Made by a program: the position numbers and the translations under genes. From assembly GCF_002288925.2 (NCBI RefSeq), contig NW_022098001.1, positions 17,499,407 through 17,563,406 on the forward strand: a DNA stretch of 64,000 nucleotides. The letters run 5' to 3'. The stretch comes from Delphinapterus leucas (Eukaryota; Chordata; Mammalia; Artiodactyla; Monodontidae). The notes under the pieces are model-generated. The model was given only the letters and a program-made list of their open reading frames with translations, did not search any database and had not been told where the DNA came from. Shown here in pieces: positions 23,709 through 35,416 of this stretch. Position 1 is the stretch's first letter; every line of letters begins with the position of its first letter.

Positions 23709-23940
23709 TCTATAAAAAATGTCATTGGTAGGGATTGCATTGAATCTGTAGATAGTTTTGCGTAGCATGGACATCTTAATATAAATCTTTCAATCTATGA
23801 ATATGAGATATATTTTTATTTATTTGTGTCTTCTTTAATTTCTTTCATCAGTCATTTGTAGTTTTTAGTGTACAAGTCTTTCACCTCCTTGATTAAGTTT
23901 CTTTCCTAGAATTTGATTCTTTTTGGTGTTATTATAAACG
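23709..23940 (-). mobile_element. Old L1M element, middle segment, minus strand
   Basis: Continuation of the L1M copy at 15015-16520 after the insertion of L1 copy B. It encodes the region just after the RT domain ('gggattgcattgaatctgtaga' and 'tttctttcatcagtcatttg' on the plus strand). It is ended here by a SINE insertion at 23956. Confidence 0.85.
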
Positions 23941-23955
23941 GGATTGTTTTCTTTC

Positions 23956-24166
23956 TTTTTTTTTTTTTTTTTTGCGGTACGCAGGCCTCTCACTGTTGTG
24001 ACCTCTCCCGTTGCTGAGCACAGGCTCTGGATGCGCAGGCTCAGTGGCCATGGCTCATGGGCCTAGCTGCTCCGCGGCATGTGGGATCTTCCCAGACCGG
24101 GGCACGAACCCGTGTCCCCTGCATCGGCAGGCAGACTCTCAACCACTGCGCCACCAGGGAATCCCT
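23956..24166 (-). mobile_element. CHR-2-type SINE, minus strand, inside L1M
   Basis: Long T-tail, then 'gcggtacgcaggcctctcac' through 'ccaccagggaatccc'. The target-site duplication is 'ggattgttttctt' (from 23941) and 'gcattgttttctt' (to 24180). It is full length and little diverged. Confidence 0.94.
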
Positions 24167-24167
24167 G

Positions 24168-24963
24168 GCATTGTTTTCTTAATTTCCTTTTTGGATAGTT
24201 TATTATTAGTGTACAGAAATGCAATTGATTTTTATATGATGATTTGTGGTCCTGTAACTTTACTGAATTTGTTTATCAACTCAAACAATTTGTGGAGTCT
24301 TTAGGATTTTTTATACTTAACATAATGCCATCTGGAAACATGATTTTACTTCTTTTTTTACAATTTGTCTGACATTTTTTGTTTTGTTTATTCTTTTTTA
24401 ATTGCACTTGCTAGAGCTTCTAGTAAGATAATTGGAATATATATAGCATATATACACACTAATAAAGCTCCAGTGTTATAGTTGAATAGAAATGGTGAGA
24501 GTTGGCATCCTTGCCTTATTCTTGATCTTAGGGGAAAAGTTTTCAGTTTTTCACCATTGAGTATGATGTTAGCTGTGGGCTTTATATATCACTTTTATTG
24601 TGTTGAGGTAAATTCTTCCCTTACCTACATTATTGAGAGTTTTTATCATGAAAGGGTGTTGCATTTTATCAAATGATTTTTCTGCATCTATTGAGATGAT
24701 CGTGTGATTTCTATTCTTTATTCTATTAATATGGTGTATCACATTAATTGATTTTTATATGTGAAGCATCCTTATATCCCAGGAATAAATCCCACTTAGT
24801 CAGAGTATATAATCCTTTTAATGTGGTTGAATTCAGTTTGTTAACACTTTGTTGAAGACTTTTTCATCTATACTCATTAGGGATATTGATCTGTAGTTTT
24901 CTTCTCTTGTATTGTCGTTTTCTGACTCTGGTATCAGGGTAATTCTGACCTCATAAAATAAGT
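24168..24963 (-). mobile_element. Old L1M element, 5'-ward segment (RT region), minus strand
   Basis: The third part of the same L1M insertion, running back through the RT domain. The catalytic motif is decayed: the codons at about 24330 read FPDG instead of FADD. It stops at about 24963 where a MaLR LTR begins, so the L1M is either truncated there or cut by the LTR. Confidence 0.8.
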
Positions 24964-25305
24964 TCAGCCTGTTATACCAGAATACAATAGACTGGTGACT
25001 TTTGAACAACAAAAATTTATTTCTCACAGTCTGGAGACTGGGAAGTCTAAGGTCAAGGTGCCAGAAGATTTGGTGTCTAGTGAGAACCCACTCCCTGATT
25101 CATAGACAGCCATCTTGTCACTGTGTTCTCAGTTGGTGGAAATGGTGAGGGACCTCAATGAGGTCTCTTTTATAAAAGCACTAATATATGAGAGCTCTGC
25201 CTTCATGACCTAATCACCTCCTAAAAGTCCCACCTCCGTATACTTGGGGGGTTATGATTTCAACATATGAATCTGAGGGGGACACAAACATTCTGTCTAT
25301 AGTGT
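24964..25305 (-). mobile_element. MaLR (MLT1/MST-type) solo LTR, minus strand
   Basis: The LTR of a non-autonomous ERVL-type element. Diagnostic blocks, on the plus strand, are 'aaaaatttatttctcacag', 'ctaaggtcaaggtgcc', 'cttcatgacctaatcacctc' and the end 'ctgtctatagtgtca'. The complement starts with TGACACTATAG. No internal region or second LTR is visible, so it is a solo LTR or a 5'-cut remnant. Confidence 0.82.
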
Positions 25306-26345
25306 CAGCCACTTGGGAGAGTGCACTGAAAAGCTGAGGACATGAAGCCATGCTTCACTCCTCCCTCCTTCCTGCAGGAAAGGTCTCAGTTTTGTGCTTT
25401 CCCCAAAACTTGCAGTTTTGCTGGCTACAAGAAGGCCCCTAGCTATTCCAGCTATCTTGACCATGTCAGTTCTAAGCACTCTGTGTGAGTTGAGGCAGAA
25501 ATCAACCCAGTCAGAAAGCACAGTGAAAGTCTAGAGATCTTGACTCTCTTCTCTTTTCCACCCCCGCCCCACACCCCCTGCCCCAGAAAGGAGTAGCAAT
25601 CCCTCTCAGAACTGAGGTGGTCAGCTTGAGGGAAGGGCTGTTGTGGGTAAAGTGAAATTGCTTCTCTCACTGTTTCAGTTGGCTGATCTCATATTTGTGC
25701 TCATCTGACATACTGCAACTTCTTAACTTGATTCTGGACTTCTCCTAAAGGTACTGTGTTACTTATATTTTTGTTAAATCTATGTTTCTGTGGGTGAATG
25801 AGGGCTGGGACTATCCCATCATCTTGCTGACCTCACTTCCCCCTATCCACAACCTCTGTACTGTTTCTAAGCTATGTATAAATAAATAGATTAAATCATC
25901 ACAGCTATCAATCTAGCATATACAGGCTCCAATTAACCACAAAACCAAGAAGATATTTTAAAATAGTCTTGAAGTGTTTAATGTTTATTCTCTGAGCTGG
26001 TTTTTCAAATTAGAAATTAACATTTAAGAGAAAACAAACAGAGGGTTGTGGCAAACCAGGGCTAAAATATCTCACGTTAGCACATGGTCATGTGGATTCT
26101 TTTTTCAGGAAAAATATTCGAGATTCCACAGATTGTAGTGGAAAAACGAAAACAGAATTCCCATCCATTTCCAGGTATGGCAAAGTCTGCATAAAACTTA
26201 TGCCTTCATAAAACAGGGAGAAACCTGCCCTATTCTCTCAAAAGCACAAACTGTTACCCTAGTAAAGCACACCCAGTGAGCAGGGCTAAGACAATGTATC
26301 ATAGTAGAGAAGATATTGGACAAAGACACAGAAATATTTGATTCT
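25306..26345. other. Single-copy DNA
   Basis: No retrotransposon is recognised. Short frames (for example 25297-25521 minus and 25452-25670 minus) have no familiar motif. A C-rich patch lies at 25558-25585. Confidence 0.5.
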
Positions 26346-26349
26346 ATCT

Positions 26350-26525
26350 TCAACACTATCATTGCCAGCTCTAATATCTGGAGCCTCAGTTTCCTCATCT
26401 ATGAAATGGAATGATAGATAATGCCTTCTCTTCTGCTTTCACAGAACTTTTGTGAAGATTAAATGAGATAATATATGAGAACCTGTAAACTATAAAATAT
26501 ACAAGGAGCATTTATTCTTACTTTA
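26350..26525 (+). repeat. MIR, plus strand
   Basis: 'gagcctcagtttcctcatct' followed by 'atgaaatggaatgata' and 'gtgaagattaaatgagataat' is the conserved core and 3' half of a MIR (a tRNA-derived SINE older than the placental radiation). Confidence 0.85.
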
Positions 26526-27480
26526 TTGTTTTTGTTCAATTGTTTTTGTCATGTAAACATCACTTTAAAAATCATCTCTAGTGTTAAATATGGACAACAC
26601 CAGTAGTGTGTTGGTAAACCTGCTCTGAGGGGAAAAATTGCTGACTTGTGGTGTTTGCTGATATCTATGGGATAAATACTTTCATCATGGTCAATTCTTA
26701 AGCTACCAATTCATGAAATTCCTGAAAATTTAACAGCTGGCTCTTGGGAGGTTGTGGTGAATGGCTCCAGCACAGCACTGGAATGTCAAAAAATATTTAA
26801 CCAGAAGAGAGGGAGCTTTGAGAAAAAAAAAATTTGTCTCAACTTTTGCTTACTGTTCTTTTCAGTTGTTCTACTTTTTTGCTCTCTCCCCTAATTATTT
26901 TTTTTAAAACTCTCCCTTATCTGCTAAATCAACTATGACTGCCTCCAACTGTTATGGAAATTAAAAACTGGCTGAGTATTTTTTGTGACAAATACTCAAA
27001 TGCGATAATAAGAATATCAAACACTGTGACAGTTACCCTAAGAATATGAAAACGCTCATTTCAAAAACCACATTAGAAATTAAATAATAAAATTACTTTA
27101 AAAAATCTGGTGAAAGTGTATACTGTAGAAGAAGGAAGATTCACACACAATATGCTTTCATTCTCCAACAGGTTAGAGGTAGTGGCATGCAAATATAATG
27201 GGATTTTCATCAGAAGTTCTATGTGCAAATCTCAGTGCAGTCAGTGTTCAATGTTTGGTAATGGGAAATTCTCCTCCAAGCTCCCAAGTGCAGCTTTATC
27301 ATCTATTCCATGGAGACAATAACATGCATCCACCCACCACATGAGTTAGTTTTGAGGCTCACATGAGACTCAGAAGGGAAACAAAAGCAACTTTTCATCC
27401 TGAGATAACCACAAAAATCAGAAACACCCAGTCTAGTAAAAGTCTCCAAAAGGACCCTTCTTGAGTCCCCTTTACTCGAG
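26526..27480. other. Single-copy AT-rich DNA
   Basis: No clear repeat and no convincing ORF. The 70-codon frame at 27110-27322 (plus) has no recognisable domain and no splice context. Confidence 0.5.
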
Positions 27481-27492
27481 AAGAAAGACTTG

Positions 27493-27910
27493 GGACTTTC
27501 CTGGTGGCTCAGTGGTTAAGAATTCACCTGTCAATGTAAGGGACATGGGTTCAGTCCCCGCTCTGGGAAGATTCCACATGCTGTGGAGCAACTAAACCCA
27601 TGTGCCGCAACTACTGAGGCTGCACTCTAAAGCCCGTGAGCCACAACTACTGAGCCCATGCACCACAACTACTGAAGCCCACGCATTCTAGGGCTCATGT
27701 ACCACAACTACTGAGCTCACGTGCTGCAACTACTGAGACCCGTGTGCCTAGAGCCTGTGCTCCACAACAAGAGAAGCCACCACAATGAGAAGCCCGTGAA
27801 CCTCAGTGAAGAGTAGCCTCTGCTCACCACAACTAGAGAAAGCCCACGCACAGCAACGAAGACCCAATGCATCAATGAAGACCCAACGCAGCCACAAAAA
27901 AAAAAAAAGG
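27493..27910 (+). mobile_element. Long-type CHR SINE with internal tandem expansion, plus strand
   Basis: The head 'ctttcctggtggctcagtgg', the B-box-like 'gggttcagtcccc' and the A-tail are normal. The target-site duplication is 'aagaaagacttg' (27481-27492) and 'aagaaagccttg' (27911-27922). Between them the unit 'ccacaactactgagcccatg' and variants repeat about five times (about 27580-27740), followed by related 'ccacaac' arms. The element is about 418 bp, compared with about 310-365 bp for the other long-type copies here. Confidence 0.9.
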
Positions 27911-28069
27911 AAGAAAGCCTTGAACCCTTCCTGAAAGTTAATAACAAATTTATCCTTGACTTTTATAACCTTGATATCTACTGATATATAATGATCCTTG
28001 AAGATATGATAACAAAGTGAGGAACTTCTCTTTTTGAGCAATGAAAATAATAAGCAGACTTATTATTTT

Positions 28070-28556
28070 AAAAATGCATTTTTATTGAAATTAGTTGACC
28101 TACAATATTATGTTCATTTTAGGTGTACTACATAGTGATTTGACATTTGCATACACTATGAAATGATCACAACCATACATCTGGTAACAACCTGTCCCCA
28201 TACAAATTTATTACAGTATTATTGACCACATTCCTTATGCTGTATATTACATACCTATAGCTTATTTATTTTATAACTGGAGGTTTGTACCTGTAATCCC
28301 CCTCACTATTTTGACCTCCCCCCAGCCCCCTTCCTTCTGGCAACCACCTGCCTATTCTTCATATCTATGAGTTTGTTTCCATTTTGTTTTGTTTGTTTGT
28401 TTTGTTTGTAGATGCCACATATAAGTGAGATCATACAGTATTTATCTTTCTCTGTCTGATTTATTTCACTTAACGTAATAACCTTCAGATCCATCCATGT
28501 TGTCACAAAGGGCAAGATTTTATTCTTGTTTATGGCTGGGTAATAGGGTAATATTC

Positions 28557-28599
<43 letters not shown>

Positions 28600-31200
28600 C
28601 ACACACATACACACATATTACATCTTCTTTATCCATTCAACTATCAATAGGCACCTATATTGCTTCTTAGCTGCTATAAATTATGCTTTAATGAACATAG
28701 AGGTACATATATCTTTTCAAATTGGTGCTTTCGTATTCTTTGTTTAAATACTCAAGAATGGAATTTCTGGATTGTACAGTGTTTCCATTTTTAATTTTCT
28801 GAGGATCCTACATACTGTTTTCCATAGTAGGCTGTACCAATTTACATTCCCAAACAACAGTGCTTGAGGGCTCCCTTTTCTCCATATCCTAGCCAACACT
28901 TGTTATTTATTGTCTTTTTGATAATAGCGGTTCTGACAGGTATGAGGTAATATCTCATGGTGGTTTTGATTTTCATTTACCTGATGATTAGTGATTTTCA
29001 GCATTTTTTTCATGTGTGTTGGCCTCCTGCATGTCTTCATTGGAAAAATGTCATTTCAGGTCCTCTCTATATATTATAATTGAGTTGTTATTTTGATGTT
29101 GAGTCATCTGAGTTCTTTGTATATTTTGGATATTAAACCTTTATCAGATATATCACTTGCAAATATCTTCTTCCATTCAGTTGGCTGCCTTTTTGTTTTG
29201 GTGATAATTTTCCTCACTGTGCAAAACTTCTTTTGTTTGATATATTCCCATTTGTTTATTTTTGCTTTTTTTCCCTTGCCTGAGCACACATACAAAAGAA
29301 TGCTGCTAAGACTAATGTCAAAAAGCATAATGTCTATGGATTCTTCTAGGAGTTGTATGGTTTCAAGTCTTTACATTGACATCTTTAATCAATTTTGAGT
29401 TTATTGTTGTGCACAGTGTGAGAGTGTTGTCTGGGTTGATTCTTTTGCATGTAGCTGTCCAGTTTCCCCAACACCATTTATTGAAATGGCAGTCTTCCCC
29501 ATTGTATATTGTTGCCTCCTATGTCATGGATTAATTGACCACACAAGTATAAGTTCATATCTGGGCTCTCTATGCTGTTCCATTGGTCTATGTGTCTGTC
29601 TTTGTGCCAGTTATCATGCTGTTTTGATGACTATCGCTTTTTAATATAGTTTTGAATCAGGGAGTGTGATATCTTCAGCTTTGTTCTTTCTCAAGTTGTT
29701 TTGGCTATCTGGAGTCTTTGTGTTTCCATAGAAATTTTAAACTACTTTTTCTAGTCTGTGAAAAATGCCATTGGTATTTTGATAGGGATTGCATTGCATT
29801 TGCAGATTGTGTTGGGTGGTATGGTCATTTTAACAATATTAATTCTTCCAATCCATAAGCATAATATATTTTTCCATCTGTTTTTGTTATCTTCAATTTC
29901 TTTCATGAGTGTGTTATAGATTTCTGAGTATAGGTCTTTTACCTTTTTAGTTAGATTTATTCCCAGATATTTTATTCATTTTGATGCGATTGTAAATAGG
30001 ATTGTTTTCTTAATTTCTCTCGCAGATAGTTCATTTTCTGTACATAAAAAGCAACAGATTTCTGTATATTAATTTTGTATCCTGCAACTTTACTAAATTC
30101 ATTAAACAGTTCTAACAGTTTTTTGGTGGCATCCTTAGTATTTGCTATGTATGGTATCATGTCATCTGCAAACAGTAATAGGTTTACTTCTTCCTTTCCA
30201 AATTGGATTCCTTTTATTTATTTTTCTTGTCTGATTGCTGTGGCTAGGACTTCTGATACTATGTTAAATAAAACTAGTGAGAGTGGGCATCCTTGTCTTT
30301 CCTGATCTTAGAGGAAATGCTTTCAGCTTTTCATCATTGAGTATTGATACTTGTTGTAGGTTTGTCATATATGGCCTTTACTATGTTAAGGTATGTTCGC
30401 TCTATACTCACACTGTTTATGGTGTTTATTATAAGCGGATGTGAATTTTGTCAAAAGTTTTTCTGCATCTATTGAGATAATCATATGATTTTTATTCTTC
30501 AGTTTATTAGTACGGTGTATCACTTTGTCACTTTGATTTATTTACAGATATTGAACCATCCTTGCATCCTGGGATAAATCCCACTTTATCATGGGGTATG
30601 ATCCTCTTAATATATTGTTGCATTCAGTTTGCTTATATATTGTTGCATCATTGTTCATCTGTGATATTGTCCTATCATTTGCGTGTGTGTGTGTTTTCTT
30701 TGTCTGGTTTGGTATCAGGTTGATACTGGCCTCATAGAATGAGTTTGGAAGCTTTCCTTCTTCCTCAACTTCTTGAAATGGTTTGAGAAGGATGGGTGTT
30801 AACTCTTTTCTAAATGTTTGGTAGAATTCACCTGTGAAGCCATCTGGTAAGGAACTTTTGTTTTTTGTGAGCTGTTCATTACTAGTAACAACTATTCTGT
30901 TCATATTTTCTATTTCTTCCTCTTTCAGTCTTGAGAAATTTACATTTCTAGGAATTTGTCCATTTCTTCTAGTTTGTCCATTTTTTTTGTTGTATGTTTG
31001 TAGCAATCTCTTATGATCATTATTGTTTATATGTTGTCAATTGTAACTTGTCTTTCATTTCTGATTTTATTGTTTTGGACCCTCTCTCTTGTTTATCTTT
31101 ACAAAGAATCAGCTCTTAGTTTCATTGATTTTCTTTTTTTTTTAATTTAGTCTCTAATTCATTTATTTCTGCTCTGGTATTTTTCATCCCTTTCATTCTA
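28070..31200 (-). mobile_element. Old LINE-1 (L1MA-like), 3' and ORF2 part, minus strand
   Basis: The 3' UTR ('gacctacaatattatgttca', 'ggtgtactacatagtgattt') and most of ORF2, read on the minus strand. Frames are short: 29104-29328 (FCTVRKIITKTKRQP), 29972-30160 ([19 protein letters not shown], just after the catalytic FADD) and 30542-31006 ([19 protein letters not shown]). A (TA)n tract lies inside the 3' UTR. After 31200 come a SINE and then the element's ORF1/5' UTR part. Confidence 0.87.
28562..28618. repeat. (TA)n/(CA)n microsatellite
   Basis: About 17 TA units (28562-28595) and then 'catacacacacatacacaca'. It grew at the 'atatatgtg' site of the L1 3' end region. Confidence 0.95.
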
Positions 31201-31211
31201 CTAACATTGGG

Positions 31212-31407
31212 ATTTTTTTTTAAAGATTTTTTTTGATTGGACCATTTTTAAAGACTTTACTGAATTTGTTGTACTATTGCTTCTGTTTTCTGTTTTGGTT
31301 TTTTTGGTCACGAGGCATGTGGGATCTTAGCTCCCTGACCACAGATCGAACCATCACCCCCTGCATTGGAAGGTGAAGTCTTAACCACTGGACTGTCAGT
31401 GAAGTCC
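31212..31407 (-). mobile_element. tRNA-Glu-derived SINE, older type, minus strand
   Basis: The plus strand shows 'ggcatgtgggatcttagctc', 'cccctgcattggaaggtg' and 'cttaaccactggactgtcag', the complement of the older SINE type also seen at 13630. The target-site duplication is 'ctaacattggg' at 31201-31211 and 31408-31418. Confidence 0.88.
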
Positions 31408-31418
31408 CTAACATTGGG

Positions 31419-32800
31419 TTTTATTTGGGTATATTGTTTATCTCCACTTTGGTCAGCTCTCTTCTCAGTTTTTATCTTGTTCCTTCATTTCAAAAATATT
31501 TCTCTGTCATCTCATTTTGCCTGATTCTGTTTTTATTTGTATGTATTAAGTAGGTCAGTTATGTTTCCTAATCTTGGGGAAGTGGCTTTATGTAGGTGAC
31601 ATCCTACTGGGCCTAGCAACACATTTCCCTCTGTTCACCAAGGCTATATGTTTAAAGGATGCCCCTTATATGGGCTGAGTAGGTCCTTCAATTGTTGCAG
31701 GACAGACTACTGTGGATATACTGGTAAGCCTGGCTGGCCCTTGGCCTGGTTGATTGCCAAGTCCAGCCTAAGGCAGAAGCTGCCAGCCACTGGTGGGTGG
31801 GTCCTCGTCCTGAGGTGGGTGGTGGGTTTGAAGGTCTCATGGCTGTGCTGGTCTGCTTGTGGGCAGGGGTGCGTCCTAGCACTGCTGGCTATGGGCCCTG
31901 TGGGAGACTCAGAGTTGCTATCTACTCACTGTTGGTTGAGGCTTGTTCCCAGGGGATCCTTGGGCTGGTTTCCATCTGCTGTGGTCAGGGTTCGTTCCTG
32001 GGTGGCTTAAGGAATCATGGGAACCAACATCTGCTGCTAGCCTGCTGGTGGGTAGGGCTACGTCCTGCTAGGCTGCCTGCTTGGCTTTGGGGTGAGGTCT
32101 CAGGACTAATGCTGACCAGCTGGTGGGTGGATGTGGGTCCTGGGGCTAATACGTTGGAGAGAGAACTGGAAATTGCACAAGGACAAGAACCAGTGTCCTT
32201 GTAGTAGAATGAGGTCCCCAAAACATCTTCCACCAGCTTCTGTGTTCCCAGGGTGAGTCTGTGTTGCCTCCTGTCACTCTAGGAAGCTCTCCAAGATCAG
32301 CATATATCAAATGTGTCTGAGCCATGCTCCTTTCAAATTACTGCTTCTGTCCTGGGTCTTGGAACATGTGAGATTTTATGTGCACCCTTTATGAGCAGAG
32401 TTTGTCTCCTACACCCCTCTGACTTTCCTAAAAGCAAGTCCTGCTGGATTTAAAGGCCAGATGTTCTGGGAGCTTGTCTTCCTGGTACAAAATCCCCAGG
32501 TTGGGTAGCCTGATGTGAAGCTTGAACCCCTTGCTTCTTGGGGAGAACCTCTGAAATTATGATTATCCTCCCATTTGTGGATCACTTACCTGGAGGTGTG
32601 AGTCTTGACTATACCGTGTCTCTGCTGCTCTTACCCATCTTATGGTTCCTTCTTTATATCTTCAGTTGTACAAGCTGTTTTCTGCTAATCTTCAAGTCAT
32701 TCTCATTGGTAGTTTCTCTATAAATAGTTGGAAAGTTGATGTGCCTATGGGAGAAGGTGGGCTCAGGGATTTCTTACTCCACCATCTTGGCCACTCCTCC
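31419..32800 (-). mobile_element. Old LINE-1, ORF1 start and 5' UTR part, minus strand
   Basis: This part continues the element at 28070-31200. It opens with the RT-proximal part of ORF2, jumps at about 31430-31500 to sequence like an ORF1 start ('ctcattttgcc'), and then runs through about 1.3 kb of 5' UTR. The 5' end reads 'gaggagtggccaagatggtgg' on the minus strand, in two overlapping pieces at 32775-32800, a typical L1 start. Most of ORF1 and the endonuclease are missing. Confidence 0.75.
32782..32790 (-). promoter_or_regulatory. YY1-like site at the old L1 5' end
   Basis: CCAAGATGG on the minus strand, a good match to the YY1 motif at the start of human L1. It marks the true 5' end of this old element. 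Confidence 0.5.
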
Positions 32801-32802
32801 CC

Positions 32803-33022
32803 ATATATTTTCAAATTAGTGTTTTTTATTTTCTTTAGGTAAGCATCCAGAAGTGAAATTACTAGATCACTTAGCAGCTTTTCTTTTCTTCCTTTTTTTT
32901 TTTTTTGAGGAAGCTCCATGTTGTTTTCCATCATGGCTGCACCAATTTACAATCCCACCAATAAAACATGAGAGGGCCTTTTTCTCCACATCCTCAACAA
33001 CAGTTTTTATTTGTTGTCTTTT
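32803..33022 (-). mobile_element. L1 fragment, 3' part of a 5'-inverted insertion, minus strand
   Basis: Minus-strand ORF2 C-terminal region: the complement carries 'gtgggattgtaaattggtgc' and 'aagcaaacagc'-like decayed blocks, ending at 'ttgttgtctttttgaac'. It abuts plus-strand L1 sequence at 33023. The element's own 3' UTR is absent. Confidence 0.75.
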
Positions 33023-33828
33023 TGAACACAAAAGACCCTGAATAACCTAAGCAATCTTGAGAAAGAAGAACAAAGCTGGAGGTATCACACTCCTTGATTT
33101 TTAACTGTACTACAAGGCTTAAGTCATCAAACAGTATGGTACTGGCACAAAAACATATACATAGATAAATGGAACAGAATACAGAGTCCAGGAATGAACC
33201 AACACACATACAGCCAATTAATTTATGACAAAGGAGGCAAGCATATACAATAGAGAAATACAGTTAATACAGTTTCTTCAAAAAATGATGTTGGGAAAGT
33301 CGGACAGCTATGTGCAAAAGAATCAAACTGGACTGCTTTTCCACACCATGTACAAAAATAAGCTCAAAATGGATTAAAGACTTAAATGTAAGGCCTGAAA
33401 CTATAAAACTCCTAGAAGAAAACAGAGACAGTATACTCTTTGACATCAGCCTTAGAAATAATTTTTTGGATCTGTCCTCAGTCAAAGGAAACAAAAGCAA
33501 AAATAAACAAATAGGACTACATCAAACTGAAAAGCTTTTGTGTAGCATAGGAAACTATCAACAAAATGTAAGGTTGTCTACTGAAGGGGGAAGATATTTG
33601 AAAACAATGTTTCCAATATGTGGCTAATATCGAAGATGTACAAATAACTCATACAACTCAACATCAAAAAACAAACTGTTAAAAGTAGGCAAAAGACCTG
33701 AATAGACATTTTTCCAAAGAAGACATACAGACACATGATAAGATTTTTCAACATCACTAGTCATCACAGAATTGCAAATCAAAGCTACCATGAGATACCA
33801 TCTCATGCCTGTAAGAGTGGGTGTAAGT
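33023..33828 (+). mobile_element. L1 fragment, inverted 5' part of the same insertion, plus strand
   Basis: Plus-strand ORF2 sequence from 'aaaagaccctgaataaccta' to 'gagataccatctcatgcctg'. The frame 33310-33627 keeps MCKRIKLDCFS and [19 protein letters not shown]. Its right end (about 33815) is, in L1 order, the sequence just upstream of where the minus-strand piece begins, so the two pieces form one L1 segment with an internal inversion. Confidence 0.82.
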
Positions 33829-35403
33829 TAGTTAAATATCTCCTAATATACTTATAGTGTTAGTAAAAAGAACTTCAGGTACTTTCATAACTTGGTAAAC
33901 TGTATATAAACAGTATGTATTTGAAAAAGTTACATGGGGTCAATTAAGAATCACAGTCCAAAATGTTTGAAGGAATGTCTGAGACTCCTATGAGGATAAA
34001 GAATCACACACTAAACACCTCTCTTGATTTAAAAGAAGACTCGGATATTCAGAAATAGAGTGTTGCTTCCACTTATCTTGGAAACATTTGGGTATCCAGT
34101 GTTTGTGTATAACTGAGGTACAACAGACAGGCATGAAGGGAAGAGGCACTTTTATCCTTTGTTGGCAAGACCCCAAGTTATCATTATACCTTGGTGAGTT
34201 GTAACTCTAAAATGAGTTATGTGATCTGGATCAAATCTCTGAATCTTTTACTGACAATTCCACACTAGTTGCCGTGGGCTTTATAGCAGATGGCATTATA
34301 GGCAAGCATTATTTTACATTATTAGCCAGGTCTTTAGCTTCAAACCTCTATCTGTTTCTTTTCCCTGGTAAGTTGCCTGGATTAATCTCTACCACTTCAT
34401 TCTGCAAATTTCTAAATCTTACTGATCATGATCTTCCTCTTCTATGAAATGGAATAATTGTTTAACCCTTTACCATAATGTAGGATGTCAGAAAGAGAAC
34501 CTATCTCCCTTAAGGCCTAGAGGTGAGCCAGCCTACCTCCCTCCTCCATATGTTTCCTTCTCTGGACCTGAGTTTGGATACCTTCAGGCTATGAGTGTTT
34601 CAATGCAAGGAGACACCTCCAGGACTTGTTCCACCCAGTTAGTTACCACAGAGATGGAGAAGGAAAGAAAGTCACATAAGGAGTAGAATCTAAGAACAGA
34701 AAATGGCTTCTTCTCTAAGACCTACATAGAGGTACTCTAATTAGCTTCCCAAGGTTGATGGTGTGTTCATTCAGCTGGTATTTTTGGTCCGGTTTTAGCA
34801 AAGACATTTAAATGGGAGAAAAGAAGGAGAACATCAAAGGGAGAGGCCACAAAAAGAGAATTTTTTCTTTCTAGTTCTACTTATAATCCTTTAGTCCTCC
34901 CACTAAAAAACTCTATTCCCCATATCAGTATCCCATTTTGAGATATTGAGGATTCTTTTTTGTCATATCTTTTTCTCTTGAGGTGTGGAGTGATAGGGGT
35001 AGGGGAGGATGAGAGGGTAGGGGAGAGTCTTACATTTCCCGCATAATGAGTGACAAGCAATCATGACTCATTCCCAGTTTCTTTGAAATAAAGATGAAAA
35101 GATTTGCAAATTGATCATAATCCCACTTTCCTATATAGCCAACAATGTGGAAAAAATATCTGTAGTATTTTTATGTTATTATCATGGCACTTATTTGAAT
35201 TTGAAATTTATGCTAAGAGAAATTGCCTGAGAAACTAAAAGTAAAGGCATGGCTTTAACACTTTTGAGTAATTAGTATAATCTATAATATTCAGGAGCAG
35301 GAAAATGAAGGTCTCAGAAACTTCATCATTCAAATAAAAATAGATATGTAGCAGGGGATGAACATCTAGATGTTAATATTACATAATTCATAAGACTTTC
35401 ACA
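33829..35403. other. Single-copy DNA
   Basis: Mostly unique. Traces of a very worn MIR may exist near 34205-34260. A G-rich purine stretch ('ggggtaggggaggatgagag') lies at 34992-35030. The 80-codon frame at 34444-34686 (plus) shows no known domain. Confidence 0.5.
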
Positions 35404-35416
35404 AGAGAGAACTTTT

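Noticed and set aside
27580..27900. Repeated units that could suggest a CRISPR array
   Set aside because: The units are adjacent variants of a SINE arm without unique spacers, inside a SINE with a target-site duplication, in a mammalian genome.
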